A stretch of DNA of 64,000 nt, taken from positions 93,364,397 through 93,428,396 of the forward strand of contig CM044305.1 of the NCBI GenBank assembly GCA_024291935.2, in the 5' to 3' direction. Made by a program: the position numbers and the translations under genes. This DNA comes from Okapia johnstoni. Its lineage: Eukaryota; Chordata; Mammalia; Artiodactyla; Giraffidae. Each line of letters starts with the position of its first letter. Within the stretch, counting starts at the first letter, position 1. The notes beneath the pieces were generated by a model, which saw only the letters and a list, made by a program, of their open reading frames with translations, ran no database searches and was not told the origin of the DNA. Positions 47,430 to 59,400 of this stretch are shown piece after piece.

Positions 47430-47662
47430 TAGAAAGGGATAGAACTTTGAGGCTTCAACCCTGACTTTCTGACTCTGTGGCTCACATGCCTTTGATGCGT
47501 TCCCTTGGGCCAGCCTGAATTGGGGTGAGGTTCCAAATTCATTTTATCACAACACCCCAAACCAACAGGATGGTATCTCACCACCTATGGAGATGTAACC
47601 GAGATAGCCATCGAATTTTACGGATTTAAAAACAGGCTAGGGAAATTGGGGACCATACTTAC

Positions 47663-47787
47663 CACTGGCTTTGACTGCCTTTGCAGTCCTGGAGCTGTGC
47701 TAGAAACTGCTCCCTGTGGGTTTGTCTGAGAACTATTAGCAGCGCTAAGAGAAGAGGAACGTCCACATGGCCTTTCTGAGAGTTGAT
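47663..47787 (-). CDS. ARHGEF6: ARHGEF6 exon (CH-SH3 linker)
   Basis: A 125-bp exon. It completes the aspartate codon of the previous exon (G|AT), then reads QLSERPCGRSSSLSAANSS and QTNPQGAVSSTAPGLQRQSK, then PV, and ends in phase 0 just before the GAG-ATG of the SH3 exon. This serine-rich linker between the CH and SH3 domains has low complexity and is probably disordered. It matches ARHGEF6 closely. The acceptor has a strong pyrimidine tract (CCTTTTCCTCTTTTCACAG) and the donor is GTAAGTAT. The frame is intact. Confidence 0.96.
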
Positions 47788-49960
47788 CTGTGAAAAGAGG
47801 AAAAGGCACTGTAAAGAGAGCCCCTTGTGTCAGAAAAACTTCTCCAGCAAAATATTATCTTTCACGGGACATTATCAAAGGCAATCTGACCAGACTTCTA
47901 ACTGTTTCGTGATGAACATGCTGAGCTTATTTCATCCCCCCTCCCCTCCCTTGCAGTGGCCAACTTCTCTTTCTTAACCTTACTGGCCATTGTTCTCCAG
48001 TAGAATGAAAAACAGCGACACAACCACATTTTCTCTTAACCCATTTCTCTACAACTCTTTGCTCCTGAACCCGTTGCAACAGTATGCCCTGTGATCCCCA
48101 GCAGAACTATATTGGGTACCAAACAGCTGTCTGTGGCTCTTATTACTTTGAAATATTTTAAATTTCTCGCTTTGTTTTTTGGCCCATAACTGAGTGGTTC
48201 TTTTCTTCCTCACATGGAGCAGTCTATGTGGCACATATAATGTCAAATCTCCCTTGTGCCTGGGGGATGGGAGAATGAGAATGAGAGAGAATGTGTGTCT
48301 GGGAAAGATGCAGTCTTGATACTAGAATCTTTTTTTTTTAACTCAAACTCAAAGAGTCTTTTCCTTGAAACCATGTGAAATTTGATCAGCCCAGCGCTGA
48401 GCTGGGTGTTTTCAGAATGCCCAGAGCATACTAAAGGGAGGAGTTGGCTTCCTGACAAATTCAAATGAGAGTTCTTTTCCTCTCCATTTATTTTTAAAAG
48501 ATATAAACTGCAAAAGTCTAAAGCCCAAACATTCCCTAGGCGACAAGCTCAGTATCCAAGTAATTTCCTTGATGCTGTGGGTTTTAACTTTCACCTTCTT
48601 GTATTTTATAAATATCTGTGGCAAGGGAAGAGACTGTAAAACTTGCTAGGAGGGTTTGGCAAAGGAACATATAATTTGTATGGCATAATGTTAGAATTAT
48701 ACGATCCTCCTTGCCCAGAACTGGATAGTTGTCATGTGTGTTAAATATAGTTACTTGAATTAGCTGTACTTTCTGCTATACGCCTTGCAATAGCGCCAAA
48801 GCATTTTCTTCCAGAAAGCAAAAGAACAACTTCAGAGAAGTATTTTTACATTTATTGCTATTATATACAGCTCTTTTGACTAAAACTGTTATTACTTGAT
48901 AGCTTCCTAGATGCTCCAGCCTCTTTGGCACTTGATTATATTGTCTGTTCTTGTTCTTTAATTGTTTCACGTGGGTAAGTTGAGTCTCCCTAAATAGATG
49001 GTAATTTTCTCCAGGGCGGGGACCACGTCTTACACTTCCTTTGTAGCACCTGGCAGTGCTGGGGACACAGCGTGTTGACTTTCCGGTGTTTTGAGCACCA
49101 AGACCCATGTTGGAGCATCAGGGCTCTAGAGTCAGTGAGATGTGGGTCTGAATCCCAGGTTTGCTGCTTACTTTCCACTCGAGCCACTATGGGCCTGACT
49201 TTGCTTATCTGTAATATGGACCTAACACTGACATCTACTCCACCTACTCCCAGGCTTGTTTCAAAGTTTGAATGAGACTACCGATGGCTCTTCGGACAGC
49301 CATGACCTATGGTAAGGGCTCAACGCATTTTAACTATGGTTATTACTGCCCTGCTCTCAGTAAGATACTGTATCATGGAAGGAATGAAGCTATCCTTTAA
49401 GGTTATCATCATTTGGTTCACATTTACTAGGATTTATATTTATTTCATTCTGCCAATGTGATGGGTACTAAACATTTAAATAAATGATGTTCTTTTCTCT
49501 CACTATGAACCTGAGGTTTCATTTCCAGTGCAAGGTTACTGAAGGGTTCCTTAACATGGACAAAGACAAACTGAAAACTATGAGAAAAAAAAATATGTCT
49601 CTGGCGGAGAAAGGGAAGTAACGGCTGCATTTTGTAAACTTTATGAAAAAAGGAACTGATCTTTTTCCTTTTAATTTTCTGCCTTGTTATACTCAGGGGC
49701 CTATTTGATAGCTTTGAATGAAATTGTTTCTTGATTCTTATTATATTAAGGGCATTAGAGAAACATCTGTAATAGTTATGTTGAAATCCTAAAGTATGAC
49801 GAATTAAAGCATCTGGCACCCATAGGGGTTCTTTTAAGTGGAAGAGAGAAATCTGTCCCAAGGGCACAGTTGTGGCCATAGTCGGATCCTAGAGGAATCA
49901 GAGACACATGAACCCAAACATGTCACCCAGAACTCCCCACCCGTTTCAAGCCCTACTTAC
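47788..49960. other. Intron with MIR and L2 remnants
   Basis: About 49000-49055 resembles an L2 end (CCAGGGCGGGGACCACGTCT). About 49120-49365 is a plus-strand MIR (GGGTCTGAATCCCAGGTTTG, then GTAAGGGCTCAACGCATTTT). The remainder is unassigned. A minus-strand open frame at 49879-49445 has no recognised domain. Confidence 0.5.
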
Positions 49961-50045
49961 CTTCTGTTGCTTTGTTGACAGCTAACAGAGTGCTCAGAAC
50001 CTTGGAGAAATTGACCCCTGCATAAAGGTCATCAGGATCAAATAT
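49961..50045 (-). CDS. ARHGEF6: ARHGEF6 exon (end of CH domain)
   Basis: An 85-bp exon reading [16 protein letters not shown], then [12 protein letters not shown], with a final G of a split aspartate codon. This is the last helix region of the calponin-homology domain of alpha-PIX, at about residue 84 onward in the human protein (numbering from memory). The acceptor is ...TTCCTTTCTCATAG and the donor GTAAGTAG is strong. It is the most 5' ARHGEF6 exon found here. The exons encoding the start codon and the first ~83 residues were searched for and not seen up to 64000. The frame is intact. Confidence 0.95.
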
Positions 50046-50840
50046 CTATGAGAAAGGAAATTGAAATTGTTAAGACACCGTAAGTATTCAACTCAACAAA
50101 CCAAACTATCAGAAGGCCAGTTCCTCCAGCTCTCAGGGGAAAATAATGTAAAAGCCAAGACCCAAACCTCTGTATACCTTTGGGAAAAAATGAAAGCGGC
50201 AGCGAAGCCGCCTAATGACATGAGGCGGCCATCAGTGAGTCAGAGAGAAGCAGTAATGGGAAATGAGAACTACGCCGAGTGCAGGGCCCACCAGGAAATG
50301 CACAGACCTGCTCTTCTGACCTGAACCCATCAAAACTCTTGGCCCAGTTACCGGAAACCCTGTGCTGGGTTATAGTCAGTGCCCATCACCTACTGAAGGA
50401 GGGGGAGCCTTTGTGACACCCTATCCTCAGTACAGTTTATTCACTGTTCTCAGCCAGGCACTGTCAGCAGCGCCTTCCTCTCTTCTGCCCATCCTCACTG
50501 CGGCCACCCACTGGGTCCCAACTTCACACTGCCCAAACTTCCTGCCTAGGCCTGCCTCTTACTCCCAGCCTCAGTGCCCAGTTTCTGCCACTTGACCTTG
50601 CCCCTCTCAGCTCATCTTCATGGATCTGACCCTTGGCCAGTCTGAGCCTCTGGGTTCTTCCTGGCCTTAGGTAACTTTTCCGGATATGACCTCTGGCCTT
50701 CCTGGTATTGCTCAACTGCTGGCAGCAAAACACTGAAGAAATACAATATTTCACTTGGCCAGTTACAACCATCATTCTGATATCCCACTGTCCCTCAGGA
50801 AGATACCAAGCAGTTACTGTTTTAAAGACAATTGTTCATT
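50046..50840. other. Intron, no feature recognised
   Basis: About 50195-50235 is locally GC- and CpG-rich (GGCAGCGAAGCCGCC, then GAGGCGGCC) within AT-rich intron. No repeat family is assigned, and open frames have no known domain. Confidence 0.4.
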
Positions 50841-50849
50841 TAAAAGTCT

Positions 50850-50990
50850 ATTCAATATCTTGTAATAACCTATCATGGAAGTGAATGTGAAAAAGAATAG
50901 ATCTATAGATGTATAAGTGAATCACTTTGCTGTACATCTGAAACATTGTAGATCAACTATACTTTAGTAAAAAAAAATTTCACAAATTTA
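50850..50990 (+). mobile_element. L1 3'-end fragment
   Basis: TCAATATCTTGTAATAACCT, AATCACTTTGCTGTACATCT, terminal CAACTATACTTTAGTAAAAA. Confidence 0.78.
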
Positions 50991-51132
50991 AGAATAAAAT
51001 TTCAAATGCATTCAATGTATTAAAGTGTATGGAGATGTCTTCTAGTCTCATAAATGTGTATTTGAAACTAGAAGTCTGCTCAAGGACAGACTCAACCTAT
51101 TAATCTGCCAGTCAATGATACAGATCTACATA

Positions 51133-51335
51133 TGGTTTAGTGGCTAAGTCTTGTCCGACTCTTGCGACCCCATGGACTGTAGCCTGCCAGGTTCCTCTGT
51201 GCATGGGATTTCCCAAGCAAGAATACTGGAGTGGGTTGCCATTTCTTTCTCCAGGGGATCTTCCCGACCCAGGGATCGAACCCACATCTCCTGCATTGGC
51301 AGGTGGATTCTTTACCACTAGCACCACCCTCCAAT
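51133..51335 (-). mobile_element. Bov-tA SINE
   Basis: Minus-strand copy from GGTTTAGTGGCTAAGTCTTG to TTCTTTACCACTAGCACCAC. Confidence 0.9.
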
Positions 51336-52266
51336 GCTTAACCAGATGCCCTGGTTGGATGGAAACACACCTTAAAACATTTTGTTCCAGGATGTCAAGA
51401 AGTTTGCATCCTTTTTTTCCCCCAGTGTGGTGATGGGAATAAAATGCACCTTTTCATGTGGGGCATGGTTGGTAATGAGCCTAAGATTCTGAAGGATTTG
51501 TCTTCCCATCAGGTAGAGACATTTGTTCCATTTCTAATCTGCATGTTTTCTGGGAGCTGTGTCAAGATCCAATTTTATCTTCTTTGTGTACACATTCTTT
51601 AAGACCTAAAATCTGTCTCCTGAGTGAAAATATATAGTATCCATTTTTTTTCCCACATTTGGTAGGGAGGCTGTCAGTGTAAACAATATATGCAAATGTG
51701 GGCTTCTTCTGAGACTCACAAGTCTTTATTCATTTAATCAAACTTAAAATGCATTCAAACTTAAAATGACTGACAAGACCAATCACATCTAAAAATGAGA
51801 TTCTAATATACTTCTAGCAAAGGGGAGGTGTCAATATTACTAAAGAGTTAAAGGACACTACAATCCAAATATGTTCCTGAATGCTACCATCTAAAATGCA
51901 AAGGTTTCCAGGAATAAATGGATATGCATTCTGTTTTAGTTTGCCAGGACCTGAGTGAACAAGATGCAACAGACCCTAGAGAGACTATCAAGTATCCCAT
52001 GGGATTCCAGACTTATTGCATCTCCCTTAGAAGTGATATCAATGGGAAAGTGTTAATGACATGTATGCCAAAATGGTAACAAAGTAAAAAACTCCTAGTG
52101 GGAGTGTGAGCATGTGTATGCACATGGATGTGTGTATTGGGTAGATGTGGTGGAGATGAGTAGCGTCTAAAATAATAAATGGACGTAAATATTAGCAGAA
52201 AAAGGCCGAGAACTGTGATAAAAAAAAACCTCTACCTTTCTTTTGAGGTTGCTCCTTATCCAGGTT
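51336..52266. other. Intron, no feature recognised
   Basis: Unique AT-rich sequence. A 13-base direct repeat (CAAACTTAAAATG) occurs twice near 51740-51765. Nothing else is assignable. Confidence 0.4.
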
Positions 52267-52541
52267 CGGAGAAGGCAATGGCACCCCATTCCAGTACTCT
52301 TGCCTGGAAAATCCCATGGACAGAGGAGCCTGGTAGGCTGTAGTCCATGGGGTTGCAAAGAGTCGGACACAACTGAGTGACTTCACTTTCACTTTTCACT
52401 TTCACGCATTGGAGAAGGAAATGGCAACCCACTCCAGTGTTCTTGCCTGGAGAATCCCAGGGACAGCGGAGCCTAGTGGGCTGCTGTCTATGGGGTCGCA
52501 CAGAGTCAGACACAACTGAAGCGACTTAGCAGTGGCAGCAG
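52267..52541 (+). mobile_element. Bov-A2 SINE (BovA dimer)
   Basis: Unit 1 runs GGAGAAGGCAATGGCACCCC to AACTGAGTGACTTCACTTTC. A CACTTTCAC linker is followed by unit 2 (GGAGAAGGAAATGGCAACCC to GAAGCGACTTAGCAG). This is the textbook Bov-A2 layout. Confidence 0.95.
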
Positions 52542-52596
52542 CTTATTCAGGTTAATTGGCCTCCTATAGGCGGCCACACTGGCAGTATTCACTTGT

Positions 52597-52810
52597 ATTA
52601 GTTGTTGTTTAGTCGCTTAGTCGTGTCCAACTCTTTGCAACCCCATGAACTGTAGCCTTCCAGGCTCCTCTGTCCAGGGGATTTTCCAGGCAAGAGTACT
52701 AGAATGGGGTGCCATTTCCTTCTCCAGGGGATCTTCTCAACCCAGGGATCGAACCCACGTCTCCTACATTGGCAGGAGGAGTCTTTACCACTGAGCCACT
52801 AGGGAAGCCC
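52597..52810 (-). mobile_element. Bov-tA SINE
   Basis: Minus-strand copy from GTTGTTGTTTAGTCGCTTAG to GAGCCACTAGGGAAGCC. A CACTTGT repeat on both sides is the likely target duplication. Confidence 0.92.
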
Positions 52811-53640
52811 ACTTGTGTTGGTACTTGGCTGAATTTGAGAATAAAGACACTGAACAGAAAATGAAACGCGCATCAGCAAGAGGCACTGCATCTGCTTGAG
52901 GGAAGTTGCCTGCACTATACACAGTTCCCCTTTTTAGAAAAACCTCAATACATTAGAATTTACCCACAGATGCTGTTCTGAAGCACTTGGAACTACATAG
53001 GAAGAAGTTGGAAGGGGCCTCTCAGGACTAGTAGAAAAGGCAGAGCCTGAGGGTTATGGTTTCGGAGCCAATGGAAGCTTAGATAGAACCATGATCACCC
53101 TCCACTGCACCGCACCCTCAGGAGCCTCACATGGAATGATACTGAACATTCCATCCCAGACCTTCTTCCTCGCTCTTGAGATTGGTCACCTACTAAAATG
53201 GAAATACTGTCTGTAGAAAGTGCAATACTTTCAGCTGCTATCAGTCTTTTACACTTTAGTGGAAATGAGAGGTGTGAGACCAAGTTTAGAGATGATGATG
53301 TGGAGAAAAACTAAGGGCCCTGGCACCCAACTGGGAAAAAGCAAGGGAGACTCCCCCACCATGGAAAGGGTATGAGGCAAGTAGATTCCAATACAAGTCA
53401 CTTGCCTAGGATTAATCCCAGTCATTTACATATACAAATGGAGAATCAATTCCCCTTTTCTATCTGCAAAGCACTGGGATGGTGAAAAGGTAATGCAAAT
53501 TTGTACTCAGATGCTATATGCGATTTCCCAATACAATGGCCGGATGACACGCATCTCTGGGTTCTCTATGCAAGTTTCATGCACCTGTTTAGTGTCTCTG
53601 GTATGAAACTGAGCTTCAGATTAGCTGAACTTTATTTTAA
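52811..53640. other. Intron, no feature recognised
   Basis: Unique sequence between a Bov-tA and a CHR SINE. No exon or named repeat is seen. Confidence 0.4.
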
Positions 53641-53647
53641 AAAAAAA

Positions 53648-53768
53648 TTTTTTTTTTTTGGTCCACACGATGCAGCATGTGGGATCTTAGTTCCCTGACC
53701 AGGGATTGAACCTATGTCCCCTGCACTGGAAGCATGGAGTCTTAACCACTGGACCACCAGGGAAGTCC
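53648..53768 (-). mobile_element. CHR-type tRNA-Glu SINE
   Basis: Minus-strand copy with a T-rich lead (TTTTTTTTTTGGTCCACACG), GGATCTTAGTTCCCTGACCA, ending CCACCAGGGAAGTCCC. Confidence 0.9.
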
Positions 53769-54171
53769 CTAGTTGAACCTTCTTGATACTTATTTTGGTG
53801 CAGAAATTAGCTGCTTAGTTCCAGTTGGATCTGTGAAGGTCGGATGAACAGCAGGATTCCCTCCCTCCATTTACTACTACTGTGAGGCAGACAGGAAAGA
53901 AAAGATTGCTTCTTAGACTACAGCTCAATGGCTTCAAGGTCCCAGGCCTGCCATGGAATGAGGCAAGGTTCAAGAATAACAACGACAAAAAAACATTTAC
54001 TCTACACTGGGTAAGCAATGGAGAGACAGGGAGTAAAGTTCATTAAAGATTTTGGATATTTTCATTTCAACATAGGTCTTATTTAGACCAGCCTAAACTG
54101 ACAAAAGTTCTAATGTTTCCCACATTTTTTCCCATTTGGATATCCAATCTCTTACTGCTACAATTTCCTGA

Positions 54172-54335
54172 TTTACTGAGCCCTTGCTATGTGCTATGGG
54201 CTGACACCATCCATTCATTGCCCTTGATTCTCCCAGCAAACCTGTAATCTGGGTATAGTTATTTTCCCCATTTTATAGATAAGTAAATGGTGACTCAAAG
54301 TAACTAGTTGTCACAAAGCAAGAATGTGATGGAAT
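54172..54335 (-). mobile_element. MIR SINE
   Basis: Reverse complement of MIR: GAGCCCTTGCTATGTGCTAT, then TTTTCCCCATTTTATAGATA, then GTAACTAGTTGTCACAAAGC. Confidence 0.85.
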
Positions 54336-54402
54336 CAATAAAAATATACAAGAAAGTGCTCTGAGGAGCATTTTAGCCCTGTATGCATACTTGACGTTTT
54401 CC

Positions 54403-54612
54403 TGTGTGTGTGTGTGTTAGTTGCTCAGACATGCCCTGACTCTTTGCGACCCCACGGACTGTAGCCCACAAGGCTCCTCTGTCCATGGGATTCTCCAGGC
54501 AAGAACACTGGAGTGGATTGCCATTCCCTTCTCCAGGGGATCTTCCTGACCCAGGGATCGAACCCAGGTTTCCTGCATCACAGATAGCCTCCTTACCATC
54601 TGAGCCACCATG
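54403..54612 (-). mobile_element. Bov-tA SINE with GT-rich end
   Basis: A (GT)8 tract at 54403-54418 leads into GTTGCTCAGACATGCCCTGA and runs to CATCTGAGCCACCATG. A GTTTTYC-type repeat on both sides may be the target duplication. Confidence 0.88.
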
Positions 54613-55825
54613 TTTTTCTAACATTAAAAAGATGAGAAAGAAATCTGTGAGTTTGTACATGAAAAGAAATCCCTTGCTGCTGTCAATATAAGGAGTACCT
54701 TTACCATCTGTGGCAAGTTGGTTACAACCTCTAAGACAACTTAGTTCAACTAATTGTGACAAAGAGAAACTCGCCTGTATGAGAAGACTGTCTCTGCAGG
54801 GGTTTGCCTAACTCCTGTGCTGTCTTTCTTATTTCAGGGGGCAGCCCTGACTCAGCAGGCACCTCGTCATGTTTGCCAGAAGGGGTTCAGGGCTGCACTA
54901 AGTTACTCCTGTTTGGTCGTCTGGTTCCATAGTCCATATACGTTAAGTGTTGACTGACGGGTGGGGGTGGGGGATTCAGCCCATGGTTACAGGACCAAGT
55001 GAAACCATTCCTCAGCATCATGCTCTATGCATCTGCGTTAACCAGTCATAGCCCCAGCCACATTCTCGTTAAGACAAGAAGCCATACCACATACCAGTTC
55101 AGAACTAGGTGATGCCTCTAATGTCATGTGGCTTAGTACCACTCAGTGCATTTCATTTAAAGCTAATTCAGGGTTTGAGGTGATCACAATAGACTCCATC
55201 ACTCAACTATTAAAGCCTAATCAACTGCAAAGCAAGTGATTCAGTGAAACCACATGGATATAGCTTATGTTTCAGGCCCATTAAAAAAAAAAAACACTTT
55301 TTTCAAATATTTTAGGAACATTCCATCTCTTCCTTGTTCTTCTTGTTCTTATTGAATAGATCTTAAATTAATTTAGACCATCTTGAATCACATTCTCTAA
55401 TCCTCACAGCTGAGCATGCTGCCTCTGTTAACCCCTGAACTTTGGAGGAAATGTCATTACGTCGTGCGACGGAGCAAGCAAATCTGAGCTGCTTAGTCAT
55501 ATTTCACTGGGTGGCAGTGCTCCTGGCTCTGTAGACATGACCTGGGATGTTTCCACCCAGCTCCTCCTAAAAGCAGTCACCAAGTCAGCAACAAATAATC
55601 CTCTCATCTCAGAAACTGGACTCACTTTGCTACTGGTATTCCACTTACTAGAATACAGGGGATAGCATTTATGCTCGGCTTGGTTTTAAATGATAACTCT
55701 TCCAATTTGATATGGTGCAAAGCCTGCTCGCTACTTCTCTCCCTTATTTCCTTCCTTTCCCTACACTTCAGCCATTTAGAGAACAAGGTCTGACTTATGC
55801 ACGTAGCTGCAATAACATCGGCGTA
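54613..55825. other. Intron, no feature recognised
   Basis: Unique sequence. A small hairpin CGTCGTGCGACG lies near 55461-55472. No exon is seen. Confidence 0.4.
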
Positions 55826-55985
55826 CTGAAAAGAGCACCGATGTGAGGGTCCGGAAACCTTGACTCTAATCCCAGATTTGTCACCACAAGGCAGTTGTGA
55901 GGACTCAAGGAAAGCAACACTACTTTCTTTGTGTCTCTGTTTCCCATCTGGATAGTGAGAGATGTCTTTGACCAAAGGAGCACAG
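55826..55985 (+). mobile_element. MIR SINE, decayed
   Basis: AAACCTTGACTCTAATCCCA, then GATTTGTCACC, then TGTCTCTGTTTCCCATCTGG. Confidence 0.65.
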
Positions 55986-57782
55986 TAAAAGGCCTGCTGA
56001 TTCATCCTCTGAACAGGGGCTCCCAAAGGCAGCATCTTGGCTGGGTCCCCAAGGTCCAGAATCTGGTCTTCAATTCTCAAGGCTCTTGAAAATAGACTCA
56101 CATCAACCACATTCACAAAAGGCTAATACATAAAGTGAAAAGCCAATTTACTAATTTTTTTTTTAAATGAACCATTAAGAGGATTGGATCCTTCCTTTTT
56201 ACGGTCAAGATCACTCTCTCCCAACAGAGAAATCTACATGGTAAGCCAAATTACAATCAGAAACTTGTTGGATAATACAGAATCAGAACAAAGGGAGTCT
56301 GGGGTATCACAGCCTAACATAATTATTACCTGTTTACAGCCGATTTTTTTTTTCAAAATGTCATTTTTAAATGGCTTATTTATAAATTCTGGCTCTATCT
56401 TGCTGCCAGTGCCTCATGGGACTCACGTTGCGACTGGGGATGGCTTTGACCATCTATGTCCTTTTGTTTCTATGGCTTTATACAGAGTTACTTTAGATAA
56501 CTAATATGGGCTTCTTGACGACTTGGGCCTCATGATATCCAGAGCCAGGAAGTCCAGCTCCATAGAGCTCCTGCAAAATGAGCAAAGGTCTGAGTGTAAT
56601 TGTTACTGCTCATGCCTCATCTCAAAATCCCCAAATCCACTTCCAGATGGCTTCCTCAGCATTGCTGACATCAACACATCCAACCTTATGATCTCCATGC
56701 TTCCTTGTTAGCACATGTCTACAGCAAAAACCACTTTCTCCACAACAGAAATTTATCTTCAGTTGAGTAGCAAGTGTTCAGGAAAGAGGCAAAGGAATGA
56801 GGAATGATATGGGCATCCTGGGGGAAACAGTGCCAAGATTAAAAAGAGAAAGAGAGAAGACAACTGGCTTTGGATAATCTCACCAAAAAGAGAGTAGACG
56901 TGAAGGAAAGGAAAAGACAAAATCTCTCTTGTTAATAGCACTTACCAAGCCAAGGAGGGAAGCCAGAGACCTAGAACCAGCTGCTGCCCAGCCAGATGGC
57001 CGCTGTGGCCCACCTCCCGCCCCCCACCTTCCTCCTGTGCCCCTGTCACTAGTCACACAAGCTGCCAGTTTTGAGGGGTGAGGCGGACAGACACGGGATG
57101 CCCCAGCTGCTGGAGCATCTGTGCACCAGAGCTGGGGGTGTCCTCCCTGAGCCCCAAGTCCCCACCCCTTCAGAGAAGGTGACTTATTTCTTAGTCTTGC
57201 AAATTGGAACAAGGAACATATTTTCCTAGAGATACAGCAGCATCCCTGCCACTTAGTCTCTGTGACATCTGTAATTCAGTCACAGTTATTAAACAAGTTG
57301 CTGTGGGCCAGCCAGAAAACAGTCACCATGTAGCGCCATATTTCTATGGGAAAATGTGTTATGTGTTCCTTACAATAACTTAAAAACAAACCTTTTGGAA
57401 AATCCATTTTTATGCTGAAGAATGCTTGAACATGGAGTCCCGAATCAACATCCTCATCCTTTGTACTTCTTCCTTGTCCTTTCATGTAAAGGATGAATTA
57501 AAAAGATAAAAAATACCCTAGACATTCCAGGTACTATTTCCTTTAGAACTCCCCATGATGAATCCAGCCATAGGTATAAAGACCATGAGAAGAGGCTCAG
57601 AAAGTCTAAGAGCCGAGAGCTTCTGCTGGTTTAATTGTCCAGGCAGTGAAGGAGGGGACTCTCCTGTGAAGACAGGGTTCCCGAAGCCCCTGCTTTGCAT
57701 GATTTAGGGTCAGAGCCTGAAAACCTAGTAGAAGCAACTGCTTCGTGACAAATTCCATGCACAGGAGAGACTAGTGTTACAT
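55986..57782. other. Intron, no feature recognised
   Basis: 56960-57180 is GC-rich compared with its surroundings but poor in CpG, so it is not an obvious CpG-island promoter. The open frames on both strands (56184-56504 plus, 57212-56880 minus) have no known domain. Confidence 0.4.
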
Positions 57783-58787
57783 GTTGTTGCTCAGTCGTTC
57801 AGTTGCATCCAACTCTTTGCAACCCCATGGACTGCAGCACACCAAGCTTATATCAATAAATCGTCACTCACTGGTGAACTAGTAAGGTGGACTATCAGAG
57901 AAACTTAAATAAGTCCCATGAAGCCAGTTTTTAAAAACATCTTCATGTCTTGGCGTTGAGGAGGGATAGACTGAGAGTTTGGGATTAGCAGATACAAACG
58001 ATTACTTATAGAATGGATAAACAACCAGGTCCTCTGTCATCCCCTTCTCCTCCTGCCTTCAATCTTTCCCAGCAACAGGGTCTTTTCAAATGAGTCAGTT
58101 CTTCGCATCAGGTGGCCAAAGTATTGGAGCTTCAGCTTCAGCATCAGTCCTTCCAATGAATATTCAGGATTGATTTCCTTTAGAATTGACTGGTTGGATC
58201 TTCTTGCAGTCCAAGGGATTCTCAGGAGTCTTCTCCAACACCACAGTTTGAAAGTATCAGTTCTTTGGCGCTCAGCCTTCTTTATGGTCCAACTCTCACA
58301 TCCATACATGACTACTGGAAAAACAGTAGCTTTGACTAGACAGACATTTGTCGGCAAAGTAATGTCTCTGCTTTTTAATATGCTGTCTAGGTTGGTCATA
58401 GCTTTCTTATAAGGAGTAAGGGTCTTTTAATTTCATGGCTGTGGTCACCATCTGCAGTGATTTTGGAGCCCAAGAAAGCCTGTCACTGTTTCAATTGTTT
58501 CCCCGTCTATTTGCCATGAAGTGATGGGACCAGATGCCATGATCTTAGTTTTTGAATATAGAGTTTTAAGCCAACTTTTTCACTCTCCTCTTTCACCTTC
58601 ATCAAGAGTCTCTTTATTTCCTCTTCACTTTCTGCCACAAGGGTGGTGTCATCTGCATATCTAAGGTTATTGTTATTTCTCCCTGCAATCTTGATTCCAG
58701 CTTGTGCTTCATCCAGTCCGGCATTTCGAACAATATACTCTGCATATAAGTTAAATAAGCAGGGTGACAATATACAGCCTTTATGAG
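57783..58787 (-). mobile_element. BovB LINE 3' part with internal replacement
   Basis: 57783-57850 is the BovB 3' end on the minus strand (TTGCTCAGTCGTTCAGTTGC, then GGACTGCAGCACACCAAGCT). BovB resumes at about 58030 (CCTCTGTCATCCCCTTCTCC) and runs to about 58787, including the YADD region near 58647-58658 and the RT C-terminal block. About 75 bases expected between the two parts are missing and are replaced by the 181-bp segment at 57853-58033. Several stops and a frameshift are present. Confidence 0.88.
57853..58033 (+). repeat. 181-bp direct repeat, inserted copy
   Basis: Collinear and the same length as 59065-59245, roughly 85% identical by eye with mostly transition differences. It starts TCAATAAA and ends GGATAAACAACCAGGTCCT. 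It lies inside BovB sequence. Confidence 0.88.
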
Positions 58788-59064
58788 CACAAAGCTGATG
58801 GAGGGAGGTGGGCAATGAACACAGGAGTACCCCCTCCAGCAGTCGCATCCACTGCCTTCCTTAAAGTCCTCCACCCTCATGCCTCTCTTTTTTCTTGCCG
58901 TCTGCATAGATGGTACACACATAAGCTCTCAATCAACTTCTCTGTAATACTCTCTACTTATTCTGCAGGGTTTAAGATTAGCCCTGGCTTTCCCATTGGA
59001 AAGCCAACTCTTTGCAGCACAGTGTCCCCCAGCCCTGGTCCAGGATTCAATACATATGAGACAC
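58788..59064. other. Intron, no feature recognised
   Basis: Unique sequence between the BovB and the second copy of the 181-bp repeat. The minus-strand frame at 58922-58614 overlaps BovB and is not a gene. Confidence 0.4.
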
Positions 59065-59245
59065 TCAATAAACCACCATTCATTGGTGGATTGATAGGGT
59101 GGACTATCAGAGAAACTGAAATAAGCCCCATGAAGCCATTTTTTTAAAACATTTTCATATCTGGGTGTGGAAGAGGGATGGACTGGGAGTTTGGGATTAG
59201 CAGATACAAACTATTACTTATAGAATGGATAAAAAACCAGGTCCT
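59065..59245 (+). repeat. 181-bp direct repeat, probable donor copy
   Basis: Matches 57853-58033 over its full length. Here the sequence continues naturally into an L1 3' end (ACTGTATAGCACAGTAAAGT), so this copy looks like the original. Confidence 0.85.
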
Positions 59246-59400
59246 ACTGTATAGCACAGTAAAGTATATTTGATATCCTGGGACAAAACATAAAGGAAAA
59301 GAATATAAAAAATGTATAACTGAATCACTTTGCTGTACAGCAGAAATTAATACAACACTGTAAATCAACTATACTGCAACAGTATTAAAAAATTTTTTCA
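59165..59400 (+). mobile_element. L1 3'-end fragment
   Basis: GGGATTAGCAGATACAAACT, CCAGGTCCTACTGTATAGCA, AATCACTTTGCTGTACAGCA, AATCAACTATACTGCAACAG. Confidence 0.8.

Noticed and set aside
55622..56116. Longest non-repeat open frame (164 codons, minus strand)
   Set aside because: The sequence overlaps a decayed MIR and lacks recognisable motifs. It was considered as an upstream ARHGEF6 exon but does not match the CH domain.
56960..57180. GC-rich patch as a CpG-island promoter
   Set aside because: CpG dinucleotides are few, there is no associated exon, and the patch is short.
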